From: Perca fluviatilis
Lineage: Eukaryota > Chordata > Actinopteri > Perciformes > Percidae
Length of the DNA stretch: 64,000 nucleotides
Direction of reading: 5' to 3'
Assembly (NCBI RefSeq): GCF_010015445.1
Contig: NC_053128.1
Location: 11,073,840 to 11,137,839, forward strand
Position numbers and translations under genes: made by a program. Under the pieces are notes generated by a model. That model was not told where the DNA came from, did no database searches, and saw only the letters and a list, made by a program, of their open reading frames with translations. Of this stretch, positions 10,440-22,290 are shown piece after piece. The number at the start of each line of letters is the position of its first letter. Position 1 is the stretch's first letter.

Positions 10440-10973
10440 TTAAAGGTCCAATGACATGGTGCTTTTTGGATGCTTTTCTATAGACCGTAGTGGTCCCCTA
10501 ATACTATATCTGAAGTCTCTTTCCCGAAATTCAACCTTGGTGCAGAATTACAGCCACTAGAACCAGTCCCACAATGAGCTTTCCTTAGGATGTGCCATTT
10601 CTGTGTCTGTAGCTATTGAGGAGGAGAGAGGGAGGGAGGGGCAAGGTGGAGGGTGGGGGTGTGGCCTTGACCAACTGCCACTTTGCTCCATTTGAAAGCC
10701 ATGATGTATCTCTCTCATGGGTTGGCCAAATTCTCTGGGCGGGCAAAGCAGAGAAAGGGGAGGTAACCTTGCTCCTTATGACCTCATAACAAGCAAGATT
10801 CCAGAACAGCTCATATGAGCTTTCATTTTCTCAAAGGCAGAGTAGGATACCCAGGGCTCGGTTTACACCTATCACCATTTCAAGCCAATTGGGGACCATA
10901 GGCAGGCTGGGGGAACTCATACTAATGTTAAAAAACCTCATAAAGTGAAATTTTCATGCCATGGGACCTTTAA
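10440..10973. mobile_element. TTAA-flanked MITE, copy 2 (fuller copy)
   Basis: Starts TTAAAGGTCCAATGACATGG and ends CATGCCATGGGACCTTTAA, with TTAA at both edges. 534 bp. It matches copy 1 at 5742-6163 along its length but keeps two internal segments that copy lacks and has a single 46-bp unit. No coding capacity. Confidence 0.85.
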
Positions 10974-12810
10974 ATATTGGTGGCAGCTGCAGATTTATAC
11001 GACACCCGTATGTTTCTACTGTAGCCAGTGTAGACTGATTCGTTTCATTCAATGACCAAGGAAAATAGTTTTTGATTGGCTGGAAGGTGCCTGTTAAAGG
11101 GTAACTTTGTTTTTTTTCCCAACCTGGACCCTACTTTTGGTTGGTTGACCCTACTCTGCAGCCGTTCAGCTGCATGAGCACGCTGAATCGGCTTTCTGAT
11201 TGGCTGGTTGGCCTAACAGATCAGTGCACAAGATGGAAAAAAAAGATCTGAGCAATGCAACCGGTTTACATTTCATATTTTCATCTTCTGCTCATCTGCT
11301 TAAGCTGTCTAATTAACCTATAATGTTTTTTTTTTACAACAAAATCGCAATTAGGATTTAAGTAACCAAGGATCCAATTGATGATCCACTCCATGGTCAG
11401 TTAGTTTGTAATCATAGTTACTTATTCTTTGATCAGATAGTTCCTTTTTACAATCAAAATTTCAATTTAAAAATCTATTTCAGACTATTTTATTTACGCA
11501 CTTCTCGTACATTCTCCGTTTCAAAACAGTTTTTTGTCCCCAAAAAAAATGTTGGTAGAAAAATGAAAAAAACATTGCTCTCTAACCTGCACTTGTATAT
11601 TTTTTATTTAATAACATACTTGTAGTTCCTTCAATAAAGTCTATTTTATTATTTTATTTATACATATATAAACTATATAATGAATGAAAAGCATCAATCT
11701 AAGGGACTAATTAACAGTATTTGTGAGCTGGTTATTTAGACACTTTTGTGCACTAAAATGTGCTGAGACACCTGTGTCAGTACAGATGAGTCACAGTTAG
11801 CTGGTCTTTCCAGAACTGTTTGCGACCCAGTAATTAGGGCCTGTATTGAGGGGGCGTATTTTTTGGGTGGCTTCCCTCGACTCAAACACGTCAACCGTGG
11901 CCAAAATGAAGCAACTATGTTTACACTTTAGCGTGACAGCTTAAGGGTCAGTGAATGCTGTCACATTGCATCACATTGTCACGACTTTCTTTGGCCATTG
12001 TCACCCTCTGTAGTCAACAACATTATGTATGTTTATACTTCCCTTGCAAATTACATTGGAAAGCTTGTTGGCGCTGTCCCTCACAATTAATCACTGTTCC
12101 GATAAAGGCATTATGGAAAGAAAAAGAGAGTAGTGGAGGAGGCGTGGGAAGGTGATGTGTATGTTTTTTTTGTGTATTGAGGAGCATTATACAAAGAAGA
12201 AGAGGGAGTGTTGGTTGTGAAAACCTCTCATCTTCATGGCAGGTAATTATCCATTAACATTGCTCCTTCTATTTTATCAGAGGAAACGGTCATAAATTAC
12301 CCACACCTGTCTCTCTGATCTTCTCTGCACCAGGCCTGGTGAAATTGAATTAACTTCTCACATGTCCGTGAACCAGCTGTCCTGTCTGTGCCCAGGTAGA
12401 CTACAGCTAAATCTGAGACATCAAATAGGAGCCAGCAAAAGGGCTTAACTCTTATCTTCTTTTAAAGACAGTCCGAGTGAGACACACAGAGCGAAGTCTG
12501 AAAGAAAAAGAGATACAAAGAGCCTTGTCAGATGGATATAGCGGCGGTGGAGAGCAAGGCAGGATCAAACGTCCGGTTCCTGTCGGTAATCCTCCTCCAG
12601 ACGAGAGGAGAGGGAGGGGAGGTTGGGTGATGGAGGCAGGAGGGGAGGAATGGAGGAGAGGAGAGGCTTGTTGCCACAGAAAGCAAATGTTACTGGCTTT
12701 TTCATCCGGCAGGCGAGGCGACACCAGCCCCTCCACAGCTCTTCAGACAGTCTGGCACACGGGCCACAGGAGGAAACCTTTGGAAAGATCAGAGCCCCCA
12801 AGCATGGAAA
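10974..12810. other. Spacer with possible MITE end
   Basis: No gene. At about 11093-11155, TTAAAGGGTAACTTTG followed by CCCAACCTGGACCCTA looks like one end of a further TTAA-type family; no matching right end was found. A GA-rich block at 12590-12665 explains the Gly/Arg-rich open frames there. Confidence 0.4.
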
Positions 12811-12865
12811 GAGTATGTATGTGTGTGTGTGTGTCTGTGTGTGTGTGTCTGTGTGTGTCTGTCTG
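12811..12865. repeat. (TG)n microsatellite with TCTG interruptions
   Basis: TG repeats broken by regular TCTG variants, preceded by a short GTAT run. Confidence 0.9.
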
Positions 12866-13363
12866 AGAGCTAGAGTGCCCATATGTAGCTGCTTATGCCT
12901 TTCAGATGTATCACCGTGCCTGTTCTAGAATTAGTGGTTCAAGCCCACATACAATATCTGAAATCCGCAACATGGCAGCAGTGCAAAGAAATCCAAAGAA
13001 GCGCAGTGTTCTCCGTTTTTTTTATACCTCAAATATAAACCCCGAGAAGATGCGTACGGTATTTAGATATTCAACAGATGTGTCACACACTCTATCATCC
13101 GAGCATGCTTCACATGAAACACTATTAAACATTCAACACCTAAATATTTATCAGGAATCCCTTTGTTTGTGTTCACTGCATGTTACAAGACTACAGAGGA
13201 ATATTTATGCTCACATAACCTTAATAGGAGAGGCAAATGAAAAATTCAAATAATCGCTATTTTCCGCATATAAATAAAAAGTCTAGATGAAATTTATGAG
13301 CCAGTCATATAACACTTAAGCCTCAATATCCACAAACAAACCTGCTCATAACTATCTATAATT
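12866..13363. other. Unique spacer
   Basis: Nothing recognisable. The open frame from about 12906 to 13253 has no motifs and moderate A/T bias, and is not called. Confidence 0.4.
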
Positions 13364-13511
13364 GGGGGGGGGGCGGGGTCGTCTACCAACCGGAAGGTCT
13401 TGGTTCGATCACTGGGCAAGATACAGAAGCCCAAATTGCTCTCCACATGCCATCGCTTTGTGAATGGTGTGAATCTGTTGAGCATGTTGAGGCTTGTACG
13501 GTAGCCTCAGC

Positions 13512-13634
<123 letters not shown>

Positions 13635-13700
13635 AGTGTATGTAGTGCCTGTAGTGTAAAGTGCTTTAAATGGTTGCTGAGAATAGAGAAGTGCTATATA

Positions 13701-13905
13701 GATAATAATAATAATAATAACTTGTATTTATATAGCGCCTTTCAAGAACCCCAAGGACACTTTACAGAATTAGAGGTTGTAGGCTGTGGTAAACAGGTGG
13801 TGTCTCAGGAGTTTATTAAATATGTCCAGGGAAGTAGCATTTCGGATATCTGCAGGGAGGGTGTTCCAGAGGGACGGGGTTGCAACACTAAAGGGTCCGT
13901 CTCCG
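13701..13905 (-). pseudogene. LINE (L2/Rex-like) 3' end fragment
   Basis: Read on the minus strand, the frame ends FSVATPSLWNTLPADIRNAT...LFTTAY and then stop, matching the extreme C-terminus of reverse transcriptase proteins of L2/CR1-like LINEs. The 3' untranslated part reads AAAGGCGCTATATAAATAC and ends in a (TTA)n tail (13701-13720 as ATA on +). Only about 45 coding residues remain, so the copy is heavily 5'-truncated, as is usual for LINEs. It sits in the tail of the SINE above. Confidence 0.75.
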
Positions 13906-13945
13906 AAGATGTAGATGTAGATCCATTTACCATTTTTGCACAAGT

Positions 13946-15790
13946 AAGCCATTTCTAAATGAATAACTAAATCTAACGGCTTGTTGCCATCTCAGAATTT
14001 CCTAGAAAATGTTCTGCAAAAAAAAAAAAAATGGGGGCAATTTATTTTCAAATGAGAGACAGAGCCATGAGAGCAATATGGCTGAAAACGTGGAGGATCA
14101 GCGAAAGAGCAACACAGCCAATCATTAGCAGCTGAAGTGATGCTATGAGCTATGGTTTCAGGAGCATACCGGGGGCAGAGGTGAAAAAATCAAAGAGGCA
14201 GAAGCAGCTTGATAAGCCAGCTCCCTCTTCTCCCATCTCCCACGCAGTTGGACACTGCCTGCAGCACCTCTTTAAAAATAGGAGCGAGAAAAAGCTGTCA
14301 CTCTGGATTTAGCCTACTTTCCAACATGCCCATTAATTTCAAAGCAGATGGCAAAAAAAAAAGTAGCGTGAGTTTGAGGGAGGGGCATCAGCTAAGCTGC
14401 TGAATAACAGAGTGGGGAGCTTCAGAGCCAACTGAGAGTGGGGTGACCTAAGAAAACAGGGATAGCAGACATTTTAAAGATTAGAGCCTTATCATTTTTA
14501 TTAACTTTATTAGGAGGAGTTTACTCCTATTAGATGTTGGTATGCTGCTTTGGTTTGCAGCATCAAAGGATGATCCTGCTTGAATCAAGGAACTCACTGG
14601 GAAGTATTACCCTGCCCAAACCTTTATTGCTCCGTCTGTGTATCCACACTTCCCTTGTAGGCGCTTACCATCTAAGCCTGTATCATCTAAGCCTGTGTGG
14701 GGGATTTAAGAGGTGAGGTCCAGGTATGAGCCAAATATATTTTCTGAAATGAAATAAAAGCAGGCAGAGATGGAGACATACGCCTAGGGATAGATACAGT
14801 ACATCTCTATACTGTGATGTAAACGTTCCCTGCAGACCTATAGAAATTGCCAGCAGTAAACAGCGCTGCCATAAAGACCTGACATCCCCCACACAGCGCA
14901 GATAAACCTGTTCCTATGAACTGGGAGCAAGGTGAAGCAATCAACTCAACTGAAATCAGTCCATCTGTAATTAATTAACATGCGTCCCATGGCGAGTTTC
15001 GCTAACGCACGGTAGGTTTGCTAAATCATATCACAAACAAGACGCCCTCAAGGACAGTCATTAATCACGAGATCAGCCGTCATGACGAGGGTCCTGGAGG
15101 CGTTTCTCTACGCCCAGAGTTACAGGCTTACCAGCTTTTCTAAAAAGGTCTCCATATCGTGCTATCCAGACTAACAGCCATATGGGAATTTCATGTATTC
15201 ATTTTTGAAAACCACTAAAGCGTGTCGGCTTTTACTGTCAGACACTGCGGAGAGATGATGCGTCTGGTTAAGAGGGAAGGGTGAGAAGAAACAGGAGAAG
15301 AAGGATGGACCAAAGTGCACGCAATGGTAGAGGTGGAAGGAGGAGGAGAAAATCTGTCTGTCTCCAAGGCCCTGTTTGGTTTTAAAATGGGTTTCTGTGA
15401 TCCGAACACAAGTTGACAGCTGAGGCACATCGTCGTTCACACCTTTGTCTATCATGCGTCTCCAGCTGACCACCTGTGTTCGGATTTCATTACTTCCCGA
15501 GTCACACGCAGAACGTATGCTCAAGTCAGCGTCGCTTCGGTGTGTTCCGAGGCATTTTTGGACCTCGGGGAGCCGACTGATCAGTCCGACTGCCTTTTCT
15601 GCCGACGGTCGGCTGTCGGGTTGGTGTGTCAGAGCCTTAAAACGAAGCTAAAACCAATTTGTGGCCATATTTTATGCCTCAACCCACTGAGAAGTTGTCA
15701 TGTTCCTCTGGCAAGAAGACCTTCAATGCTACAGTTTAGCATAAAACAGGTCCTGTTGCAGTGTTGTTGCCAGTCACAGAAAATGGTTTA
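13946..15790. other. Spacer with possible conserved island
   Basis: No gene. The part from about 14940 to 15120 (TAATTAATTAAC, ATTAATCACG, low in repeats) could be a conserved non-coding element; composition is the only evidence. Confidence 0.25.
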
Positions 15791-15798
15791 ATCTCAAT

Positions 15799-16455
15799 AG
15801 GGCTGGGTACCGAAAAAAATATTCCAATCCTATGAGTATCGAAAAATTCTTTATCTTTCGGTGCCAAATTTCGGTTCCAAAAGCGTCTTAGCGTGTAAGC
15901 GCAAGCTTATCTGTCCTCTCTGCATATTGACACAGAGCGGAGCTCCGACCGACACACACACATACATACAACGGAGAGGTGCGGACGGAGTAAACTGGTC
16001 TCTGCAGTTTTGTTGAAGTCACAGATAGTCCCGGTTGGTTTCAAGTGTGGTTACAGTTTTTTAAAACTTCACGCAGGTAGCGTTTGCTGCGATATGATAT
16101 TAATGGCGAGCCGAAAGCGGTCGCGGTGCTGTTGACGTTCCACTTCCTCTTACAAGCAGCCACAACGGTGGTTTCTCTGCCCTGATGACTGACTGACAGG
16201 CTGAGCTTGCAAGGCAAGGCACTTTTATTAATGTTACTCTGAGTGAGCAGTTTTACCAGATTTTTTAAATTTTGATAACTGTTTTGATTCACAATTAAGG
16301 TGGAAATAAAAGCTTTGTGTTTAATGTATTTTTGTTGATGTTGAAATGGATTTTAAAACATATGGTATCGAAAAAGTATCGTTAGGAATCGGTATCGAAA
16401 CTGAGGTATCGAAATTGGCACCGGATCGAAAGATTCTGAACGATACCCAGCCCTA
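15799..16455. mobile_element. hAT-like element, AGGGCTGGGTA ends
   Basis: Starts AGGGCTGGGTACCGA and ends TCGTTCAGAATC-type sequence inverted, terminating CGATACCCAGCCCTA. The flanks ATCTCAAT (15791-15798) and ATTTCAAG (16456-16463) match at six of eight positions, consistent with an old hAT duplication. The interior from about 15890 to 16140 matches the composite element at 46490-46704 plus 47388-47410. No transposase frame. Confidence 0.72.
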
Positions 16456-16489
16456 ATTTCAAGCACAGAAGTTACTGCCTACACATAAA

Positions 16490-16541
16490 AATATATATAT
16501 ATATATATATATTTTTTTTTTTTGTGTATGTCAGGGTAATC

Positions 16542-16588
<47 letters not shown>
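16490..16588. repeat. (AT)n microsatellite, two blocks
   Basis: AT runs at 16490-16512 and 16546-16588, separated by a T run and about 25 unique bases. Confidence 0.92.
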
Positions 16589-16591
<3 letters not shown>

Positions 16592-16999
16592 TTGTGTATT
16601 TTTGTGTAGTACAACAGCTGTGACATGTCCCCTGACAATAGCACAATGCCTCTGAGTGCAAATAAAAAGCATTTCAGTTATTGTAATAATGATTTAAAAA
16701 GGAGTAACATGGATCAGGATTGAAGTTGCAGGGGAAGAAAAACCTTGGCAGTGTTATAAAACTGCTCATGTAACTACAAGTACAAGTCTGGAATGTTATC
16801 ACAGCCAGCTTGTTTTGGAAGAGGAAGGAGAGGAAGTGATGTCGGGGGGGGGGGACCAGAGACCAACTAGCCAATCACCATCTCACTGTACTGAAGACCT
16901 GTGATTCAGGAGTCCAAAGTTGCTTCGCTGAGATGACTCAAGAGCCGAGGTAGTGTTTATCTGACACAACGTCTGTCTGAACTGAAACAGTTAACCTAC
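16589..16999. other. Unique spacer
   Basis: No gene or element is recognised. Confidence 0.4.
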
Positions 17000-17172
17000 T
17001 GAGTGTCGGGGTGATCTCGGGCTCACTCTCGTAGACTGTGCGCCCCACGTAGGCTCCTTGGCAGCGGCCCAGGTTCGAATCCGACCTGCAGTCTTCTCAG
17101 CTGCGTGTCAACCCCTCTCTCCCCCTTTCATGTCCTTCTCAAGCTATGATAAAGGCAATAAAACCCCAACAA
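17000..17172 (+). mobile_element. tRNA-derived SINE
   Basis: A B-box-like GGTTCGAATCC at about 17072-17082 within a tRNA-like head, followed by a pyrimidine-rich body (CAACCCCTCTCTCCCCCTTT, CATGTCCTTC) and an AATAAAA-containing end. The same body and tail occur at 29080-29190. The A box is degenerate. Confidence 0.7.
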
Positions 17173-17342
17173 ACTAATCTGAAAAAAAAGCGTTGTATGC
17201 TATTTTAAAACTTCGATATTTTTTACCCCCATCTATGTTCTGAGCCCTCTTGAGATGCCCCTGACCTCTGATCCCTTGAGAAGGGCTGCCTGAGGACTTC
17301 TCTATGAAGATCAATAAACCATCGCTATGTACCTCACCCTGT

Positions 17343-17380
<38 letters not shown>

Positions 17381-17875
17381 TAGGGTTGTTTCTGAAAAAA
17401 AAAAAGAAATTCCAACAAAATCTTATTTGTCTTCCACTAAACAAAAGCAGCACAAAATCAACACTTGAACATAAAATAAATAATAATAATAAATAAAAAT
17501 AAATAAAAAACACCATGTGATGCAAAGCAACATCCTTATCTAATATGTGACAGATGGATGCTGGCGTCGTGTGAATACAACACAATGGAACAATCATTTC
17601 TATCAGCCCTGTGTGTGCACATTAGGTGTCACGCGGCCGGCCAACACTGTAGCTGGCTTCAGCGAGCAGATGTGGGGAGAGGTAATTATTTGGATACTGT
17701 TGCGAGAGAGTGGGTGTGTTGAGAGTCTAACACTATTTGGACATGGATCTGGTCCACTCCATTGCATGCAGGGGAGCTGGCAGATTAATGGAATATTTGA
17801 TCAGCGCAGACTCACAACAACTCAAACAACGCAGGGCTAATATCTGGATGTCGGACAAACCAACTGCCGTTCTTT

Positions 17876-17880
<5 letters not shown>
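17173..17880. other. Unique spacer with CA tract
   Basis: No gene. A (CA)n tract lies at 17344-17378 (listed separately) and an A/T-rich AATAAATAA stretch at about 17475-17510. Confidence 0.4.
17344..17378. repeat. (CA)n microsatellite
   Basis: About 17 uninterrupted CA units. Confidence 0.93.

Positions 17881-17926
<46 letters not shown>
17881..17926. repeat. (TA)n microsatellite
   Basis: 23 uninterrupted TA units after a short T run. Confidence 0.93.
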
Positions 17927-17930
<4 letters not shown>

Positions 17931-19949
17931 CCTGACATGTGGCACAGAGGAGACCAAACAAACCGGGCAGAGTCTACAGCACGCATGATAAAATATAAAA
18001 TACTTTTCCAAAGGTCAGATTGACAGCACAGGCCTATATAAGAAGCAAGTTTGCTGCATCGGAGTAGTGTTATCCGTCACTATGGGGACCATCTACAAGA
18101 CCCAGGGGAGTGCTTTAAAAAACAGTGGACTGGGAAGAGCTAGTTACGTTGTTGCGGACTCTTTCCTGCAAGATATGTGACGTGAAAGGCTGACAGCTGT
18201 CCAAAAACATCTAAACTGTGCACTTGGCTCTTGTCCTGTGCTGAGATATGGTTCAAGTCCATATCTCAATGTTAGTAAGACTATTCGGTCTGATATCAAT
18301 ATATATTTAAAAGATGAATGAATGCAAAAGCACATATAAAGTCATTAAATGTATCACGCGTTAAACTTACGAAACCTTCAATAACTGGTGTTTTTAGTTT
18401 CTTAATTGCCAATTGCTTAGAATTGTTCATTTGGACACAGAACGTTGTAAAAATTATCACCTGGCTCCAATTTCGACACACTGATGTGCAGACCACACAC
18501 ACACATACACACCACACACACACACACACACACACACACAAAGATAGTATGAGGTCATGAGGCCTCTTGGCTAATCACAAGTGCAATCATCCTCTCAACT
18601 GGGGCTCTTCAGGATAAAAAGGGTGTCTCATTTACTCTGACGTTACAAATCTCTTCTTCCAACACTGTCTTATCAGCTCGACCCTCGTGTTAAAACACAG
18701 CTGCACTTACGGAAAAAAATCTCTGGCATGTCTGTGCCCGTAGCCTACGTACCTTCTGTACGTGTGTTTTCCTTAAGTGGGTGTGTGCAGCGATTCACAC
18801 AGGACTGGATGCAGATAGGATCACTAGAGGAATTAGGGGTCCTTTTTGCCACATCAAAATGCCATACGATAAACATATTGTAAACATAATTCTTAATTAA
18901 GTCGAGGAGAATGACCACATTGGAATTATGTATTATGGTTTAATCAAACTAACATTTTACTTGTACAGCTGATTATTTCCCTGGGCTGGCTGCCCAAATA
19001 TTCAACACAATCTGGAATCGCTGCTTTGAATGTGCGTATGCGTTGTGTCTGCCTTTGTTGCAAGTGTGTATGTGCACGCAGGTGAATACAGTACGTGTCC
19101 ATTCTGATGTGACCGAGATAAAATAAAAGACAAACAGTCCATTTAGCCTTATCGAAGAAGTTATCGCACTGACTAAGAGAAAATATATAACAGGCAAATA
19201 AACCCCAGATAGAATCTCAATAGAGCTGCGCACTACACTTACACAAACTTGTATCCCCTCTACACACACAGCGCAGACACTGGCCTCAAGGCGACTCCAC
19301 TCTTTAATGACTCAATAGAACGGTCGATATAGCAGGCGCATGTATACTCAGGTGAGCTGAGCTGGCATGCTGAACACAGAGCTGGGTTTATAGCTCTCAC
19401 TGTGATAGTTAATGGGGCCAAACCTGAGGTAGAATACTACAAAAAGATCACCTCCACGATACAGAGCTGCAGTGCAAACTATGACATTTGCATTAGCATA
19501 TAATCCGGACATTAAAAACTAGACGGGGAAAGCATTTGTGTAAATGTTGAGTAGTGCATGTAAAATGTTTTATGTAAATAAACCGAAAGCCAGCCCGCAA
19601 CAGAGAAGGCTATCTAACTCTGTAGCCTGAGATTCTGTGTGTTTTCGAACAGAGGGAGTGAGAATGAAACGCGACTGCAAAAAAAGAAACTGTTTGCCAA
19701 ACAGCAGCAGGTGAATGCTGCATCCTGAGGAAGATCATTCATCTCCTCCCTTTGATATTCTTTGTAAAGCAACACAGACCAGCCACAGGCCAGATGTAGC
19801 CCGCGTGTCTACATAAAAAGACTGCATGCACCACACTGTACAAAGAAAGCTATTCATAAAAAAAAAAAGGTGCCGTGATAATGTGCATACCTCCAAGCGT
19901 GCTTTGCACTAGACTTTTCAAAAACATCCGATACTGGCAAAGAAAAGGC

Positions 19950-19950
<1 letters not shown>
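17927..19950. other. Unique spacer
   Basis: No gene or transposable element is recognised, apart from the CA tract at 18493-18540. All open frames are short. Confidence 0.4.
18493..18540. repeat. (CA)n microsatellite, interrupted
   Basis: CA repeats with ATACACACC interruptions in the first half. Confidence 0.9.
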
Positions 19951-19987
<37 letters not shown>

Positions 19988-19995
19988 CTTTCTTT
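19951..19995. repeat. (TTTC)n microsatellite
   Basis: About eleven TTTC units, the last ones degenerate. Confidence 0.93.
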
Positions 19996-20460
19996 GACAG
20001 TCAGGTTTAGATTGTGTTCAACCCATCAGGCCATCACTATCACCAACAGCTATGTCTTTGAACTATGTAAACATTACTAAGCTGAAAACATGACAAAAGA
20101 AGTCTTTGACATGCCTCAGAATTCCGCTGATGGCAGAATTGATTTCCATGCATCATCCCCAAATCAGAATGGCAGAATTTAGGTTGAAATCCAGCAAAGT
20201 GGTTCAACAAATTGTCACAGTAAAGTTATGCATACATATGACTACTAAACATGAATATTTCTGCTTTTGTGCACACTTCAGTCGGAAATCCAAACTGATT
20301 TTTATGCTTCGGGCCTCAGCTTTGTGGTAAACATGCTTTGTATAGTTAAATTACATCACATTACAGGGTTCCGTGTAATTGATATCCCTATCCTATCATG
20401 AATATAACTTTTTTTTATGGCATTTGGGGACTTCATTTTGAAAATGTAAGAGGCTGTACA
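19996..20460. other. Unique spacer
   Basis: No gene is seen. Confidence 0.4.
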
Positions 20461-20483
20461 GGTATGGAAATCCTTTCCATACC
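20461..20483. repeat. Perfect short hairpin beside a Harbinger-like end
   Basis: GGTATGGAAA, TCC, TTTCCATACC: a 10-bp perfect stem with a 3-nt loop, ending three bases before the left end of the next element. Confidence 0.85.
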
Positions 20484-20486
20484 TTA

Positions 20487-20862
20487 GGCTGCGCTCAGAC
20501 TGCCTGCGTCGGCCGTCCGATGGTCCGGCAAAAACGCAGGTCTTTCCATTCATTTTGAATGGGGGTACTGCGTAGCCCCCCTGTTGCAACCTCCGCCGTT
20601 GCAACCTCCGCCGCGCTCAAAAAAACGCAGTGGGCCTTTCGGAGAAATGCAACCCAAAGCAACAACAAAGAACTCGCTCCGTCTCTTCTCTTTCTCTCTG
20701 CCTTCAAGTGCGGTCGGAAACATCAAAATCCATACACCATCTGACAGAAAACAATAATTGCGCAACATATAGACACAAATGGGACGTTTCGTTGACACTC
20801 CTCCCTGACGCACCATCCTGTGGAAAATCGCCAGATCACTTTTTTTTCGTGTGAATGCCCCG
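20487..20862. mobile_element. Candidate PIF/Harbinger-type MITE
   Basis: The left end GGCTGCGCTCAGACTGCCTG and the inverted right end GGGGCATTCACACGAA are similar, and TTA flanks both (20484-20486 and 20863-20865), the 3-bp duplication of Harbinger elements. 376 bp, no coding capacity. The end match is imperfect and a 3-bp duplication is weak evidence on its own. A tandem GTTGCAACCTCCGCCG motif lies at about 20583-20612. Confidence 0.5.
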
Positions 20863-20865
20863 TTA

Positions 20866-21596
20866 CAAGTGAGGTGGCATCGCAGTAATGGCATCTCAGA
20901 GCTTTGTGTGTTAGAAAAAAAACAGAAGGTCATCGCCACATTGGCTGAGGTTAACAGCAGGAGAACAGCTATTAGCTGATAAAGGCGTTATAGCAATATG
21001 AGTCCCCATTACAACAGGCTTTTCTCTGCAGGAGGCTAATGATAATTAGACATATACTACTGTCCAGTCATCCATCACACGGCAGGGAGCGGGACACTCT
21101 GCTGTAGATCTGTCTTCATATAGTCTTTTAAAAAGACACACATAAACACAGAATCTCATATAACGCAATTTAAGTGATTGTAGTGTGTGTGCTGAGGGAG
21201 AGGCAGTGGGAGGATGAGGTTTGGATCAAGGCAACACATTTTACAGGATTACACTCCTGCAGCGATCCTGGGACTCCGCTGCTGATGGGCGCCATAAACA
21301 AATACACGCCCAGTGTAACATCTTTTCATGACCGAGGCATAATGTTTTCTATGGATCAATGCTGAACTCGTAAAGCTCCATTCTGTCAACATTTCCTTTT
21401 TTCCCTGCGAGTAAAACTCCAACCCATCAAACGAGCAAGCGACATTCATTAGCACATAACGACTTAGCACTTCAAGCTAACAATCGCTACGTTTCAACAA
21501 AAAAAAAAAAGAAAGAAAAGAAGAGTAAATTCCTATCCTGATGCTAATTACAAATGAGGTCTATCCATCTAGTGACAGTCAGATAACAAGTTCCCT
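20866..21596. other. Spacer with possible conserved island
   Basis: No gene. About 20940-21065 (AGCTATTAGCTGATAAAGGC, GGAGGCTAATGATAATTAGA) is low in repeats with several homeodomain-type cores. It may be a conserved non-coding element; unproven. Confidence 0.25.

Positions 21597-21635
<39 letters not shown>
21597..21635. repeat. (CAG)13 trinucleotide repeat
   Basis: 39 bp of uninterrupted CAG, 13 units. It falls inside a frame of about 75 codons on the + strand where it would encode poly-Ser; that frame has no other support. Confidence 0.95.
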
Positions 21636-21636
<1 letters not shown>

Positions 21637-21899
21637 CGTTATTCCGCTCAGTGCTGCGCGTCTCATCCAAACGGCATCACTCACACGCGTCCCGACGTCT
21701 ACGGGCAAATTAACTACCTGATGAACCCTCAATCACCAGATGTGCTCATGCAGCTGTCATCTAAATGAATCCTGCTCTCTTCGCTCCTTTCCTCCCCCTG
21801 CCCGCCTTTTCCTCAGCTGCCCAGCAGCGAAATGTAGAGAAAACAGACGCATTCAATTTGACTTTGTTCCCTTTCTTTGGGGGTGGGGGCACAGACAAG

Positions 21900-22290
21900 G
21901 TTCATTACACTTCCAATAACATAGCTAAATGAATGTTATTGCAGTTAATTAAGTACATTTGTAAAGGTTTTTAATTGTGCAAATATCGGCAGGAGGGAAA
22001 GAAAATCTGGGGAAATATGAGGAGAAAACAAAAGATACGATTGTTCGTATTCCTCGCCATCGCCCACTTGGGTTGTTGTCTCATATCGCGCAATTTGCGA
22101 TGCAACTCCAGGGCACGCTTGCCTGTTGAGTGCGAGCATATTACAAAACAGCATGGTGGCACGGCGTTTACTGAGGAAATTACACATTGCGCCGCCCGCA
22201 TGTGTCCCATAAGAAAATATTTCAATTACACTTTGATTGCATTTGTTGATGCGCGTTTGCCTGAAAATGAATCTAAATGGCTGCTGGGAG
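21900..22290. promoter_or_regulatory. Candidate conserved non-coding element
   Basis: A long low-repeat stretch with a perfect TTAATTAA palindrome at 21945-21952, several ATTA/TAAT cores and GC-containing blocks (CACATTGCGCCGCCCGCATG). It lacks transposon or simple-repeat signatures. A regulatory role is inferred from composition only. Confidence 0.2.

Noticed and set aside
21541..21768. Poly-Ser protein from the CAG tract
   Set aside because: No flanking homology, no splice or start evidence; kept only as a repeat and a finding.
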